Source of the DNA: JBECKR01 sp040235415
Lineage (GTDB): Bacteria > Acidobacteriota > Polarisedimenticolia > Polarisedimenticolales > Polarisedimenticolaceae
DNA: 22,397 bases
Assembly: GCA_040235415.1 (NCBI GenBank)
Contig: JBECKR010000081.1
Coordinates: 1 to 22,397, forward strand
Direction: 5' to 3'
The notes beneath the pieces are model-generated. The model had not been told where the DNA came from, did no database searches, and worked only from the letters and a program-made list of their open reading frames with translations. This document shows positions 1 to 8,142 of this stretch, one piece after another. Each line of letters opens with the position of its first letter. The first letter of the stretch is position 1. The translations under genes and the position numbers were made by a program.

Positions 1-20
1 GGCGCGAGCCGCCGTCGACG

Positions 21-839
21 TCACCGGCTCCGGAACCGGTCCTCGAGCTCCGGCGGCGGCGCGCCCTCGTTCTGGAACTCGAAGGTGCCGCGCTCGATCA
101 TCTCGCGCGCGGCCCGGACGACGGCGCCGAACGCGGTGCGGGCGAGCGAGCCGCCGATGCTGATGCGGCGCACGCCGAGACGCGCGAGCCCTGCGACGCT
201 CATGCCCGCCCTCGCCAGCACGTTGTGCGGGCCGGGCGCCTCGCGCAGCAGCGTCTCGATCACGCCGAGATCCCGCGGACCGGGAGCGTACAGGCAGTGC
301 GCTCCGGCCTCGCGGTAACGATTCAAGCGCTCGATCGATTCCCGAAGCGGGTCCCGCGTTCCCACGAGGAAGCACTCCGCGCGCGCCACGACCGTGAACG
401 GCCGGCGGAGCGCGGCCGCGGCCTCGCACGCCGCCCGGACGCGCTCGACCGCCTCGCCGATGGGGTACAGCACGGACGCGGGCGATCTCGGGTGGTCCTC
501 GATCGACGCCCCCGACGCGCCCGCGTCGGCGAGGATCCGGACCGTCTCCGCGACGTCGTCCGGCCGGTCGCCGTAGCCGTCCTCGGCGTCGACGCTCAGC
601 GGCACGTCGATGGCGGCGACGAGACGCGCGACGTGCGCCGCGACCTCGTCGCGCTCGAGCGCGCCCTCGTAGTCGCGGCGCGCAAGGCTGAACGCGAAGC
701 CGGAGCTCGTCGTGCCGATCGCGGGGAACCCCGCGGTCTCGAGGACGCGTGCGGTCCCCGCGTCCCAGGCGTTGCCCAGCAGGAAGGTCCCTTCGCGATG
801 CAGCGCCGCGAGGCGGCGATGACGGTCGTCGAGGTTCAT
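21..839 (-). CDS. PEP mutase / isocitrate lyase superfamily protein
   Basis: A 272-residue cytoplasmic enzyme of the phosphoenolpyruvate mutase/isocitrate lyase TIM-barrel superfamily, which makes or breaks C-C or P-C bonds next to a carboxylate using Mg. Visible signatures are LGNAWDAG (residues 22-29), the metal-site strand VDAEDGYGD (83-91), SIED (112-115) and VARAE (151-155). The KKCGH loop that carries the catalytic Cys of true isocitrate lyase is absent, so it belongs to the broad family that includes oxaloacetate hydrolase, carboxyPEP mutase and 2-methylisocitrate lyase; the substrate is unknown. I start at the ATG at 839 rather than an in-frame start 17 codons upstream, because AAAGGAG lies directly before it and the family begins near here. 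It is transcribed away from its right-hand neighbour and appears monocistronic in this window. Confidence 0.85.
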   Translation of the reverse strand: MNLDDRHRRLAALHREGTFLLGNAWDAGTARVLETAGFPAIGTTSSGFAFSLARRDYEGALERDEVAAHVARLVAAIDVPLSVDAEDGYGDRPDDVAETVRILADAGASGASIEDHPRSPASVLYPIGEAVERVRAACEAAAALRRPFTVVARAECFLVGTRDPLRESIERLNRYREAGAHCLYAPGPRDLGVIETLLREAPGPHNVLARAGMSVAGLARLGVRRISIGGSLARTAFGAVVRAAREMIERGTFEFQNEGAPPPELEDRFRSR

Positions 840-1106
840 GGCGGGCTCCTTTCGATCCTCGTTCACGGGATCGGCAAGGTACGCTACCACCGCTCCCGAG
901 CGGTGCTATCGTCGAGCCGGCTTCCGGGCTGACCGTATGGAATCCGATCGTCCGTTCGATGCGGGTGAACCCGGGGTCGACGAGACCGCTCGCCACGCCA
1001 TCGAGGGCGTGTGCCCTTCGTCACCATCCTTCCCTCCGGCACTCGAACCCACGAAGCCGCGCGCGCGCTCGCGCCGGGCCTCCCGCATCTTCGAGGAGGG
1101 AGCGTC
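840..1106. promoter_or_regulatory. Divergent intergenic region with an 18-bp perfect dyad
   Basis: This gap separates the leftward PEP-mutase-family gene from the rightward beta-helix gene and must hold both promoters. At 888-905 there is a perfect inverted repeat, CACCGCTC-CC-GAGCGGTG, about 49 bp upstream of the leftward start codon. It could be an operator, or a hairpin in the leader of that gene. I see no convincing -10/-35 pair. The beta-helix gene has a good ribosome binding site, GAGGAGGG, at 1093-1100. Nothing else in the gap looks coding. Confidence 0.3.
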
Positions 1107-4100
1107 ATGTCGGACCGCACCGAGGAGGGCTCCGCCCGCGACCTGAGCATCGTCCGAACGATTGCATTCGTCCTCGCGATCGCCGTCGTCGCGATCGCGC
1201 CCGCCGTCGCCGCCGGACCGACGCACGTCTCCGGGACGATCGTCGCGAACACGACATGGACGGCGGCGGACAGCCCGTACGTCCTCGACGGCGGCGTCAC
1301 CGTGAACCCAGGCGTGACGCTCACGATCGAGCCCGGCGTCGTCGTCAAGGGCACCGGCGGCGACCGCTATCTCCAGATCTACGGCACGCTCGCGGCGGAC
1401 GCGGGCGGGGCGAGCCGGATCTACTTCACGTCGCTGCGGGACGACTCCGTGGCGGGCGACACCAACGGCGACGGCAGCGCGACGTCGCCCGCGGCCGGCG
1501 ATTGGGGCGGGATCGCCGTGCGGGCCGCGAGCACCGGATCGGTCCTCCGCAACGTCGAGATCCGCTGGGCCGGCGGCACCGATCTGTGGTACGGGGCCCA
1601 TGCGTCACTGCACGCCCTGACGTCCTCGCTCACGCTCTCCGGATCGACGCTCGCCGGGGGGCTTCACGAGGGGGTCGTGCTGCAATCGTCGGCGGCTCCG
1701 ACGATCACCGGCAATACGATCTCCGCCCACGGCGGCGCGGCGATGTGGTGCGACGATCCCGACTGCACCCGCGGGACGCTCTCGGGGAACACCGCGACCG
1801 GCAACGCGGTCAACGGCATCCGCCTCGCCGGAACGCTCGACGGAGGCTCGGCAATCTGGGGGGACGCGATCCCGTACGTCCTCGAGTCGGGCGTCACGCT
1901 CGCGGCGGGAAGGACGTTGACGCTGCCGCCCGGTGCGGTCGTCAAGGGAGCGACCGGGGCCTACCTCGAGATCCACGGGACGCTGCTCTCCGATGCCTCT
2001 TCCGGCGCCCGGGTCTACCTCACCTCGGTGAAGGACGACACCGTCGGCGGCGACACGAACGACGACGGCAGCGGGACCGCGCCGGCCCCGGGCGACTGGG
2101 GCGGCGTCGCGCTGCGCTCCGACAGCACCGCGAACGTGCTCGCGAACGTCGAGATCCGCTACGGCGGCGGCGTCGAGTTCTGGTACGGGCAGCACGGGTC
2201 GCTGCACGTCTTGACGTCCGCGCTGTCCCTGACCGGATCCACGATCGCGAGCGGCTCGAATGCCGGGCTCGCGGTCGCGGCGTCGACGGCGCCCTCCGTC
2301 ACGGGAAACGTCTTCGCGCAGAACGGCTCGTGGGCGATCTGGCTCGAGGACGTCGACTCCACCTGCGGGACGTTCCGGAACAACACCGCGACGGGAAACG
2401 CGCCCGACGCGATCCGGATCGCGGGGAGGCTCGACTGCGACGCCGTCTGGGAGGACGGACTCGTCTGGGTGATCGACCCCGGGAGCCTCGACGTCGCGGC
2501 GGGTAGGACGCTGGCGCTCGCGCCCGGGGCCGTCGTGAAGACCCAGCTCGGCGGCTCGAACCGGATCGCCGCCTCGGGCACGCTACTCGCCGCGGGGACC
2601 GCGGGAAGCCCGATCGTGTTCACGTCGGTGCGCGACGACGCGGTCGGTGGGGACACGAACAAGGACGGCTCGGCGACCTCCCCCGCTCCGGGCGACTGGG
2701 GGGGCGTCGGCCTGGCGGCGGGAAGCTCGGGAAGCGTGCTCGACGAGGTCGAGGTGCGGTACGGCGGCGGCGTCGACTGGTGGTACGGCCAGCACGCCGC
2801 CCTGCACCTCGCGTCCTCGGCCGCGACCGTCACCCGCACGGTCGTGTCGTCGAGCTCGACGCAGGGGATCGGGGTGCGGAGCGGCTACGCGCCGTCGATC
2901 ACGGACGGCGCGCTCCTGGGCAACGCCGGCTGGGCGATCTGGCTCGAGGATCCGGACTCGACCGCCGGCGCGATGCACGGCAACACCGCCTCGGGAAACG
3001 GGGTCGACGCGATCCGGATCGGCGGCACGCTCGACGGCGACGCCGCGTGGGAGGAGGCGCTGCCCTACGTCGTCGACGCGAACCTGGTCGTCGGCGCCGC
3101 GGCGGTGCTGACGCTCGATCCCGGCGTGGTCGTCAAGGCGGCGGTCGACCCGAACCTGCGCGTCTCGGTCCAGGGGCGGCTCCTCGCCGAGGGGTCGTCG
3201 ACCGCGAAGGTCGTGTTCACGTCGGTTCGCGACGACGCGTCCGGCGGAGATACGAACCACGACGGCTCGGCGACCTCTCCGGCCCCGGGCGACTGGGGCG
3301 GTCTCGGGTTCGGCATGCAGAGCACGAGCGACTCGCTCGCGTGGACGGAGGTGCGCTACGCAGGGGGGCTCGACTGGTACTACGGCCGGTACGCGTCGGT
3401 CTTCGTCCAGGGCGCCTCGCTGACGATGGAGGATACGGCCGTCTCCGACGGCGCGGGCCGCGGCGTGCAGACGGTCGGGGGGACGTTGACGATCGCGCGC
3501 GCGAGGTTCGCGCGGAACGCCGCGCACGACCTGGCGCTGTACGACGCCGTGACCCAGGCGACGGTCTCCGACTGTCCCGCGATCGGCAGCGTGTACTACG
3601 AGGGGCCGATCCCCGCGGCGACTTGGTCCGGCAACGTCTTCGAGGACTGGGGCCGGATCGTGTCGCGGGTGCGCGCCGCGGACGTCGGCGCTCTCTCGAG
3701 GAACAACACGTTGCACCCCGCGACGGGGGCGCGGGTCGAGGTCCCGGGCGCCGTCGTGTCGAAGGACGACGCCTGGGCGCCCGAGGCCGGACCGTACGAC
3801 CTTCTCGGAAACCTCTTCGTCCAGGGCACGGACGGGGCCGACGGCCGCACGACGCTGACGGTCCTTCCCGGAACGACGCTGCGCTTCGCGCAGGGCACGG
3901 GGCTGTACGTCGGCGACGGCGGCTCGCTGCCCGGGGAGCTGATCGCGGACGGCGTGGAGGCCGGAGGCGCCGTCAACGAGATCCGGATGACCTCCTCGCG
4001 CGGCCTCCCGGCCGTGGGCGACTGGAACGGGATCAACGTCCGGACGAACGGCCGGCTCTTGGCGAGGCGCGTGAAGCTGCAGTGGCCGGGGACCGGGCTC

Positions 4101-5873
4101 ACCGCCCAGGGAACGCTCGCGCCGTTGTCGCACGTCGCGGTCGACCGCGCGACCTACGGCTTCGACCTCCGGAATCCCGTGTTCGAGGGCACGATCGACG
4201 CGCCGGTGTTCTCGAACTGCGACGTGGCGGTACGGACGCAGAGCGCGCCGGCGACGATCCGCAACGGCGAGCTGATCGGCCGGACGTACGGGGTCCGCAA
4301 CGACACGCCCGCCGCCGTCGTGGACGCGCGGCAGAACTGGTGGGGCGACGCCAGCGGACCGTCGAGCGTCGGACCGGGCACCGGCTCGCACGTCACGACC
4401 GGCGTGCTCTACGACCCGTGGCTCGGCCGGCCGGACGACGACGGCGACGGCATCCCGGCCGACGACGGCGACGGCGTCGTCGATGCGTGCACGGGTGGGA
4501 ACGCGACCGACTGTGACGACAACTGTCCGGCGGTCTCGAACCCGTCCCAGGCCGACGCCGACGCCGACGGCCAGGGCGACGCCTGCGATACCAACCCGAC
4601 GCTGACGGTTTCCTCCGACCCCGCCGACCTCGCCGATTTCGACACCGTGCAGGGCGCGGTCGATGCCTCGGCCGAGTCCGGCACGACGATCGAGATCTTC
4701 CCCGGGATCGGTCCGTACTCGGAGAGCGTGCGCGTCGACCGCTACCGGGCGCTGACGTTCCGGCGGCGCGACGACGGCACCGCCGACCCGGTCGTGGTCG
4801 ACGGCGGGGCGTACCCGGCGTTCGAGATCGCCAACAAGGCCGGCGCGGTGCCGGTCGTGCTCGAGCGCTTGACCCTCCGCGGCGGGACCGGAGTCCACAC
4901 GCTCGTCGACACCGACGTCCTCGACGCGACGTTCGACGACGTCACGGGCGCCGCGATCGACGCGGACGGTGGGTCGCTCCGCGTCGCGCGGGCGAGCGTC
5001 GGGCCGGGCGCTTCGATCGGGATCGACGTCGCCGGCGGGGCGTCGGCCTCGGCACAGCGCGTGTCGGTGCTCGGCGCGAGCGACGCGGGCGTCCTCGCGG
5101 GCGGTGCCGTGACGCTGGAGAACGTCCTCGTCGCCGGCGGCTCCGGAATCGCCGACGGCGTGCGAGTGTCCTCGGGCGGGTCGTTGACGATGCGGTTCTC
5201 GACGATCGCCGGTAACGGCGGCGCCGGCGTCGACGACGCCGCGGCCGGAGCCGCGACGATCACGACCTCGATCCTCTGGGGCAACCCCGGCGGCGACCTC
5301 GTCGGCATTTCCTGTCCGTCGGTGAGCTGGAGCGACGTCGGAAGCGCCGACTGCTCCGCGATGAACGCCAACCTCTCGATCGACCCGCAGTTCGCCTCCG
5401 GCCACGCGCTCGCGGCCACCTCGGCGTGCCTCGACCACGGCCCGGATCCCACCACCGCCGACGGCACCCCGGCGACCGACCTTCCCGGCGCGGTCCGCCG
5501 CATCGACTGGGACGGGGACGGCCTGGCGCAGACCGACTGCGGCGCGTTCGAGATGACGAACCCGGCGCGGCCCGCGGAGGTGGCCGGCCTGGTCTGGGCA
5601 TCCGACTCCCGGCTGGAGTGGAGCGCGGTCGCGGAGGCGGTCGAGTACCACGTCTACCGCGACGCCCTGGCGGCGCTGTCGTACGCGAGCTTCGGGGTCT
5701 GCCGCGACGACCTCGACGACGTCCGATCCGACACGCGGCTCGACGACGTCTCGATCCCGGATCCGGGCGAGGGGTCGTTCTACCTCGTCACGGCCGAGAC
5801 CGCCGGCGGCGCCGAGGGAACGCTCGGCTACGCCACCGGCGCGGAGAGGAGCAACGTGAACCGCTGTCCGTGA
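1107..5873 (+). CDS. Giant secreted right-handed beta-helix repeat protein with TSP3 Ca loops and FN3-like C-terminus
   Basis: A 1588-residue exported protein. Start chosen at the ATG at 1107 (GAGGAGGG seven bases before it), not 32 codons upstream. A signal peptide lies at about residues 13-36 (hydrophobic run ending PAVAA). Residues ~57-840 are four tandem repeats of ~199 residues, each with a PxVxxxPG-type beta-helix edge, a GDTNxDGS…GDWGG segment, a WYG motif and a GNTATGN-like turn. A degenerate fifth unit follows (~915-980). Residues ~1107-1165 are Asp/Asn-rich with DGDG and DNCP motifs, typical of thrombospondin type 3 Ca-binding repeats. Residues ~1165-1480 look like a second beta-helix opening with a DFDTVQGAVDAS motif. 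The last ~100 residues are fibronectin-like (EYHVYRD, FYLVTAE, ending ERSNVNRCP). The role could be adhesion or polysaccharide binding/cleavage; no catalytic residues can be assigned. It is flanked by a possible terminator and a separate regulator gene. Confidence 0.88.
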   Translation: MSDRTEEGSARDLSIVRTIAFVLAIAVVAIAPAVAAGPTHVSGTIVANTTWTAADSPYVLDGGVTVNPGVTLTIEPGVVVKGTGGDRYLQIYGTLAADAGGASRIYFTSLRDDSVAGDTNGDGSATSPAAGDWGGIAVRAASTGSVLRNVEIRWAGGTDLWYGAHASLHALTSSLTLSGSTLAGGLHEGVVLQSSAAPTITGNTISAHGGAAMWCDDPDCTRGTLSGNTATGNAVNGIRLAGTLDGGSAIWGDAIPYVLESGVTLAAGRTLTLPPGAVVKGATGAYLEIHGTLLSDASSGARVYLTSVKDDTVGGDTNDDGSGTAPAPGDWGGVALRSDSTANVLANVEIRYGGGVEFWYGQHGSLHVLTSALSLTGSTIASGSNAGLAVAASTAPSVTGNVFAQNGSWAIWLEDVDSTCGTFRNNTATGNAPDAIRIAGRLDCDAVWEDGLVWVIDPGSLDVAAGRTLALAPGAVVKTQLGGSNRIAASGTLLAAGTAGSPIVFTSVRDDAVGGDTNKDGSATSPAPGDWGGVGLAAGSSGSVLDEVEVRYGGGVDWWYGQHAALHLASSAATVTRTVVSSSSTQGIGVRSGYAPSITDGALLGNAGWAIWLEDPDSTAGAMHGNTASGNGVDAIRIGGTLDGDAAWEEALPYVVDANLVVGAAAVLTLDPGVVVKAAVDPNLRVSVQGRLLAEGSSTAKVVFTSVRDDASGGDTNHDGSATSPAPGDWGGLGFGMQSTSDSLAWTEVRYAGGLDWYYGRYASVFVQGASLTMEDTAVSDGAGRGVQTVGGTLTIARARFARNAAHDLALYDAVTQATVSDCPAIGSVYYEGPIPAATWSGNVFEDWGRIVSRVRAADVGALSRNNTLHPATGARVEVPGAVVSKDDAWAPEAGPYDLLGNLFVQGTDGADGRTTLTVLPGTTLRFAQGTGLYVGDGGSLPGELIADGVEAGGAVNEIRMTSSRGLPAVGDWNGINVRTNGRLLARRVKLQWPGTGLTAQGTLAPLSHVAVDRATYGFDLRNPVFEGTIDAPVFSNCDVAVRTQSAPATIRNGELIGRTYGVRNDTPAAVVDARQNWWGDASGPSSVGPGTGSHVTTGVLYDPWLGRPDDDGDGIPADDGDGVVDACTGGNATDCDDNCPAVSNPSQADADADGQGDACDTNPTLTVSSDPADLADFDTVQGAVDASAESGTTIEIFPGIGPYSESVRVDRYRALTFRRRDDGTADPVVVDGGAYPAFEIANKAGAVPVVLERLTLRGGTGVHTLVDTDVLDATFDDVTGAAIDADGGSLRVARASVGPGASIGIDVAGGASASAQRVSVLGASDAGVLAGGAVTLENVLVAGGSGIADGVRVSSGGSLTMRFSTIAGNGGAGVDDAAAGAATITTSILWGNPGGDLVGISCPSVSWSDVGSADCSAMNANLSIDPQFASGHALAATSACLDHGPDPTTADGTPATDLPGAVRRIDWDGDGLAQTDCGAFEMTNPARPAEVAGLVWASDSRLEWSAVAEAVEYHVYRDALAALSYASFGVCRDDLDDVRSDTRLDDVSIPDPGEGSFYLVTAETAGGAEGTLGYATGAERSNVNRCP
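1275..3620 (+). repeat. Four in-frame ~597-bp tandem repeats inside the beta-helix gene
   Basis: The GDTN-coding position recurs at 1458, 2052, 2652 and 3249, giving spacings of 594, 600 and 597 bp. Repeat units begin near 1275, 1872, 2469 and 3066 at the (P/V)YV(L/V)(D/E)-type strand. Units 2 and 3 are closest to each other; unit 4 loses similarity after its WYYGRYAS segment. All differences keep frame, so the repeat is under protein-level selection and is not a DNA-level satellite. Confidence 0.85.
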
Positions 5874-5907
5874 GGGCGGCTCCTGCGCCGGGGTTGTGCC
5901 GCCCCTC
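5872..5907 (+). terminator. GC stem-loop after the beta-helix gene (possible terminator)
   Basis: GAGGGCGGC at 5872-5880 can pair with GCCGCCCCTC at 5898-5907, leaving one bulged base, immediately after the beta-helix stop codon. No T-tract follows, so this is at best an unconventional or factor-assisted terminator. Confidence 0.3.
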
Positions 5908-5974
5908 GCCAGAGGACTAAGATGGTCCGGTTTGATCGTTTCGGTCCCTGCCGCGGGGGGCGCGGGGGGCAGGC

Positions 5975-6625
5975 GTGGATCCGCTCGACATCGTTTCCGG
6001 CACGGGAGACGCGGCGTTCGCCACCGACGAGCAGGAGCGGATCGTCATCTGGAACAAGTCCGCCGAGAGGCTGCTGGGCTACAAGGCGGAGTCCGTCCTC
6101 GGCAAGAGCTGCTACGACGTGCTGTGCGGCCGCGACGTCTTCGGCAACTGCTTCTGCAGCGGCGACTGCGCGTTGCAGCACATGGCCCGCCGGCACGAGG
6201 CGATCCGCCACTTCGAGATGGAGATCCGAACGCAGTCGGGGCGGACCTTCCCGGCCAGCTTCTCGATCGTGGTCGTGCCCGGCCCCCGGCCGTCCCGCTT
6301 CACCGTCGTCCACCTGCTGCAGCCGATCGACGGCCGCACCGAAGCGCACGAGCTGGCGCGGCGCGTCCTGACGGGCGCCCCCGCGCCCGCGCTCCCCGAG
6401 GACCCGCCGGCGGCGTCGGCCTCGGCGACCGAGCCGTCGCTCACAGGCCGCGAGCTCGAGGTCCTGCGGTTGCTGGCGGTCGGGACCAGCACGCAGGAGA
6501 TCGCCGACACGTTGTTCATCAGCGTCGCGACGACCCGCAACCACATCCAGCACATCCTCTACAAGCTCGAGGTCCACAGCAAGCTCGAGGCGGTGGCGGC
6601 CGCGCTGCGAACCCACCTCATCTGA
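5975..6625 (+). CDS. PAS-domain LuxR-type transcriptional regulator with Cys cluster
   Basis: A 216-residue cytoplasmic regulator. Residues ~1-115 form a PAS sensor (FATDEQERIVIWNKSAERLLGY, then a beta-sheet ending VVHLLQPI). An inserted Cys-rich stretch carries C46, C51, C59, C61 and C65 in the order C-x4-C-x7-C-x-C-x3-C. Residues ~130-152 are an Ala/Pro linker. Residues ~155-212 are a LuxR/NarL helix-turn-helix (LTGRELEVLRLLA, TQEIADTLFIS, HIQHILYKLEVHSK). The start is a GTG at 5975 after a G-rich stretch; CCTGCC (5947-5952) and GGCAGG (5968-5973) could pair and hide this region. The Cys set suggests a redox, Fe-S, haem or metal sensor, which is an inference. It sits 139 bp upstream of the respiratory operon in the same orientation and is the obvious candidate for its control. 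Confidence 0.87.
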   Translation: MDPLDIVSGTGDAAFATDEQERIVIWNKSAERLLGYKAESVLGKSCYDVLCGRDVFGNCFCSGDCALQHMARRHEAIRHFEMEIRTQSGRTFPASFSIVVVPGPRPSRFTVVHLLQPIDGRTEAHELARRVLTGAPAPALPEDPPAASASATEPSLTGRELEVLRLLAVGTSTQEIADTLFISVATTRNHIQHILYKLEVHSKLEAVAAALRTHLI

Positions 6626-6668
6626 GCGGAGCGTCCGGTCTCTCCCTGCCGTCGCGGTCTGGCCAATC

Positions 6669-6688
6669 TGCTCCATCAAAATGAAGCA
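6669..6688. promoter_or_regulatory. AT-rich dyad, candidate operator of the electron-transfer operon
   Basis: TGCTCCAT (6669-6676), a CAAA spacer, then ATGAAGCA (6681-6688) form an inverted repeat matching at 7 of 8 positions, in one of the few AT-rich stretches of the window. A further CAATC (6664-6668) and GATTG (6696-6700) flank it symmetrically. It ends 9 bp before a plausible -35 box. LuxR/NarL-type activators bind such dyads upstream of -35, so the adjacent PAS-LuxR protein is the likely ligand; this is inferred. Confidence 0.45.
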
Positions 6689-6697
6689 TCGGCTGGA

Positions 6698-6726
6698 TTG
6701 AGCTTCCCTCCCCCGCGACCTAACGT
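6698..6726 (+). promoter_or_regulatory. Candidate sigma-70-like promoter for the operon
   Basis: TTGAGC at 6698-6703 (4 of 6 matches to the -35 consensus), a 17-bp spacer, and TAACGT at 6721-6726 (3 of 6 matches to -10). The weak -10 fits a promoter that needs an activator bound at the dyad just upstream. Confidence 0.4.
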
Positions 6727-6733
6727 CGAAGGG

Positions 6734-6749
6734 TCGGCCGCAGGGCCGA
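6734..6749 (+). promoter_or_regulatory. 5' leader hairpin before the first operon gene
   Basis: TCGGCC (6734-6739), loop GCAG, GGCCGA (6744-6749): a perfect 6-bp stem with a 4-base loop ending three bases before the ribosome binding site GAGGAGGGG (6753-6761). It may stabilise the mRNA end or affect initiation. No riboswitch class is recognisable. Confidence 0.3.
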
Positions 6750-6764
6750 GGCGAGGAGGGGAAT

Positions 6765-8129
6765 ATGGGCAAGTCAGTCTTTCGAACCGCGCGCGGAGTC
6801 GCGGGCGTCGCGGTCGTCCTGGTCGTCGCGTTCGCCGCGAGCGTCTCGAGCGTCCGCGCCATCCCGGTGTTCGCGAGGAAGTACCACACCAGCTGCCAGA
6901 CCTGCCACACCGCGTTTCCGAACCTGACGCCGTTCGGCGAGGCGTTCCGCTTGAACGGCTACCGCTTCCCGGCGGGCTCCGACGTCGACGTCTCGAAGGA
7001 CCATCCGGTGGTGCTGGGCGCCGAGGGCTACAAGAAGCTCTGGCCCAAGGCGGTGTGGCCGGGCGAGATGCCCGGGCTTCCCCCGGTCGCCATGGTCGTC
7101 GAGAACGAGATCGCCTACGACAAGGCGGAGGGGACGACGTCGTTCGACGGGCTCGCGGGCGAGCTCGCGGTCCTGACCGGCGGCACCTTCGGCGAGCACG
7201 CCTCGTTCTACGGCGAGGTCGAGTTCGCGCGGGAGGACGGCGAGGTCTCGACCGCGATGGAGCGCATCAACGTTCAGTTCCGTCCGCTCGCCTCGCCGGT
7301 CCTGCAGATCAAGGTCGGCTCGTTCGAGCCCGGGCTGCTGCTGGTCTCGAACCACAGGCGTTTGACCGACCATCGCTACTTCCTGCTCGGAATGCCGGTG
7401 GGAAACAACGAGTGGGCCGCCGAGCCGTACCAGCAGGGGGTCGAGGTGTTCGGCGTCGTGGCGCACCGCCTGCTGTACACCGCGGGGCTCGTCGAGGGCT
7501 CGGGGAACGTCACGAACAACGCCAAGGACTACTACGCCCGGGTGGCCTACAAGTTCGGGGGGCTGCGCTTCGACGGCACGGTTCCCGAGGGAGGCAGCTC
7601 CCCTCCGGCGGCGAACCCCAAACCGTGGGCCGAGAAATCGCTGCGGGTTTCCGCGTTCGTCTACGAGGGCAGCCCGCTCCTGAGCGAGACCTCGACGACG
7701 CTCCAGACCGATCCCGGGTGCACGACGCTGCCGTGCGACGTCGTGCCGATCGACACGACCGTGAGCCAGAACGACCCGTTCCGGATCTACGGCGGCGACG
7801 CGATCTGGAACTTCGACGATCTCATGGTCGACGTCGGGTTCTCGGAGCGCACCGACCGGCGTCCGTTCCTGGGGAACCCGGCCGACACCGACGTCAAGAC
7901 GAAGAACCGCTACGTCGAGGTCGACTGGGTGGCCTATCCCTGGCTGATCCCCGCCGCGCGCTGGGAGTCGTTCGAAGTCGGAGGGGACAAGACGGAGCGC
8001 ATCTCGATGACCGTCAACGCCCTCATCCGGGCCAACGTCAAAGGTTTCCTCGCTGCGGACCAGATCAAGACCAGCGGGACTTCGTTCGAGACCGAGGAGG
8101 TCGTCGGCGGAGTCGTCCTGGGGTTCTGA
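6765..8129 (+). CDS. Outer-membrane monohaem cytochrome c–porin fusion (Cyc2-like architecture)
   Basis: A 454-residue exported protein. A signal peptide (~1-32) is followed by a short cytochrome segment, FARKYHTSCQTCHTAFPNL, with one CxxCH haem site at 44-48, then FGEAFRLNGY. The remaining ~370 residues show alternating, aromatic-rich amphipathic strands (SFYGEVEFARE, YYARVAYKF, RYVEVDWVAY) and end GVVLGF with a terminal Phe, the usual outer-membrane barrel signature. One N-terminal haem plus a ~400-residue barrel is the architecture of Cyc2-type cytochrome-porins, which pass electrons across the outer membrane. Whether it falls in the Cyc2 clade proper cannot be decided by eye. It starts at ATG 6765 with a strong GAGGAGGGG and leads the operon; the cupredoxin gene begins 13 nt after its stop. 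Likely role: outer-membrane entry or exit point for electrons. Confidence 0.8.
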   Translation: MGKSVFRTARGVAGVAVVLVVAFAASVSSVRAIPVFARKYHTSCQTCHTAFPNLTPFGEAFRLNGYRFPAGSDVDVSKDHPVVLGAEGYKKLWPKAVWPGEMPGLPPVAMVVENEIAYDKAEGTTSFDGLAGELAVLTGGTFGEHASFYGEVEFAREDGEVSTAMERINVQFRPLASPVLQIKVGSFEPGLLLVSNHRRLTDHRYFLLGMPVGNNEWAAEPYQQGVEVFGVVAHRLLYTAGLVEGSGNVTNNAKDYYARVAYKFGGLRFDGTVPEGGSSPPAANPKPWAEKSLRVSAFVYEGSPLLSETSTTLQTDPGCTTLPCDVVPIDTTVSQNDPFRIYGGDAIWNFDDLMVDVGFSERTDRRPFLGNPADTDVKTKNRYVEVDWVAYPWLIPAARWESFEVGGDKTERISMTVNALIRANVKGFLAADQIKTSGTSFETEEVVGGVVLGF

Positions 8130-8142
8130 GGAGAGCAAGCAC

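Noticed and set aside
1275..3620. The four repeats as a CRISPR array or DNA satellite
   Set aside because: The units are ~597 bp, in frame, diverged at the DNA level and encode a conserved protein repeat.
2583..5651. A very long leftward open frame antisense to the beta-helix gene
   Set aside because: Composition is Arg/Val/Asp/Gly-rich without domains, as expected for the complement of GC-rich, GC-ending codons. The sense frame has a signal peptide, repeats and a ribosome binding site.
6681..6701. A six-codon mini-ORF (ATG…TGA) just upstream of the operon
   Set aside because: It lies upstream of or inside the predicted -35 region, has no ribosome binding site and overlaps the dyad; most likely chance.
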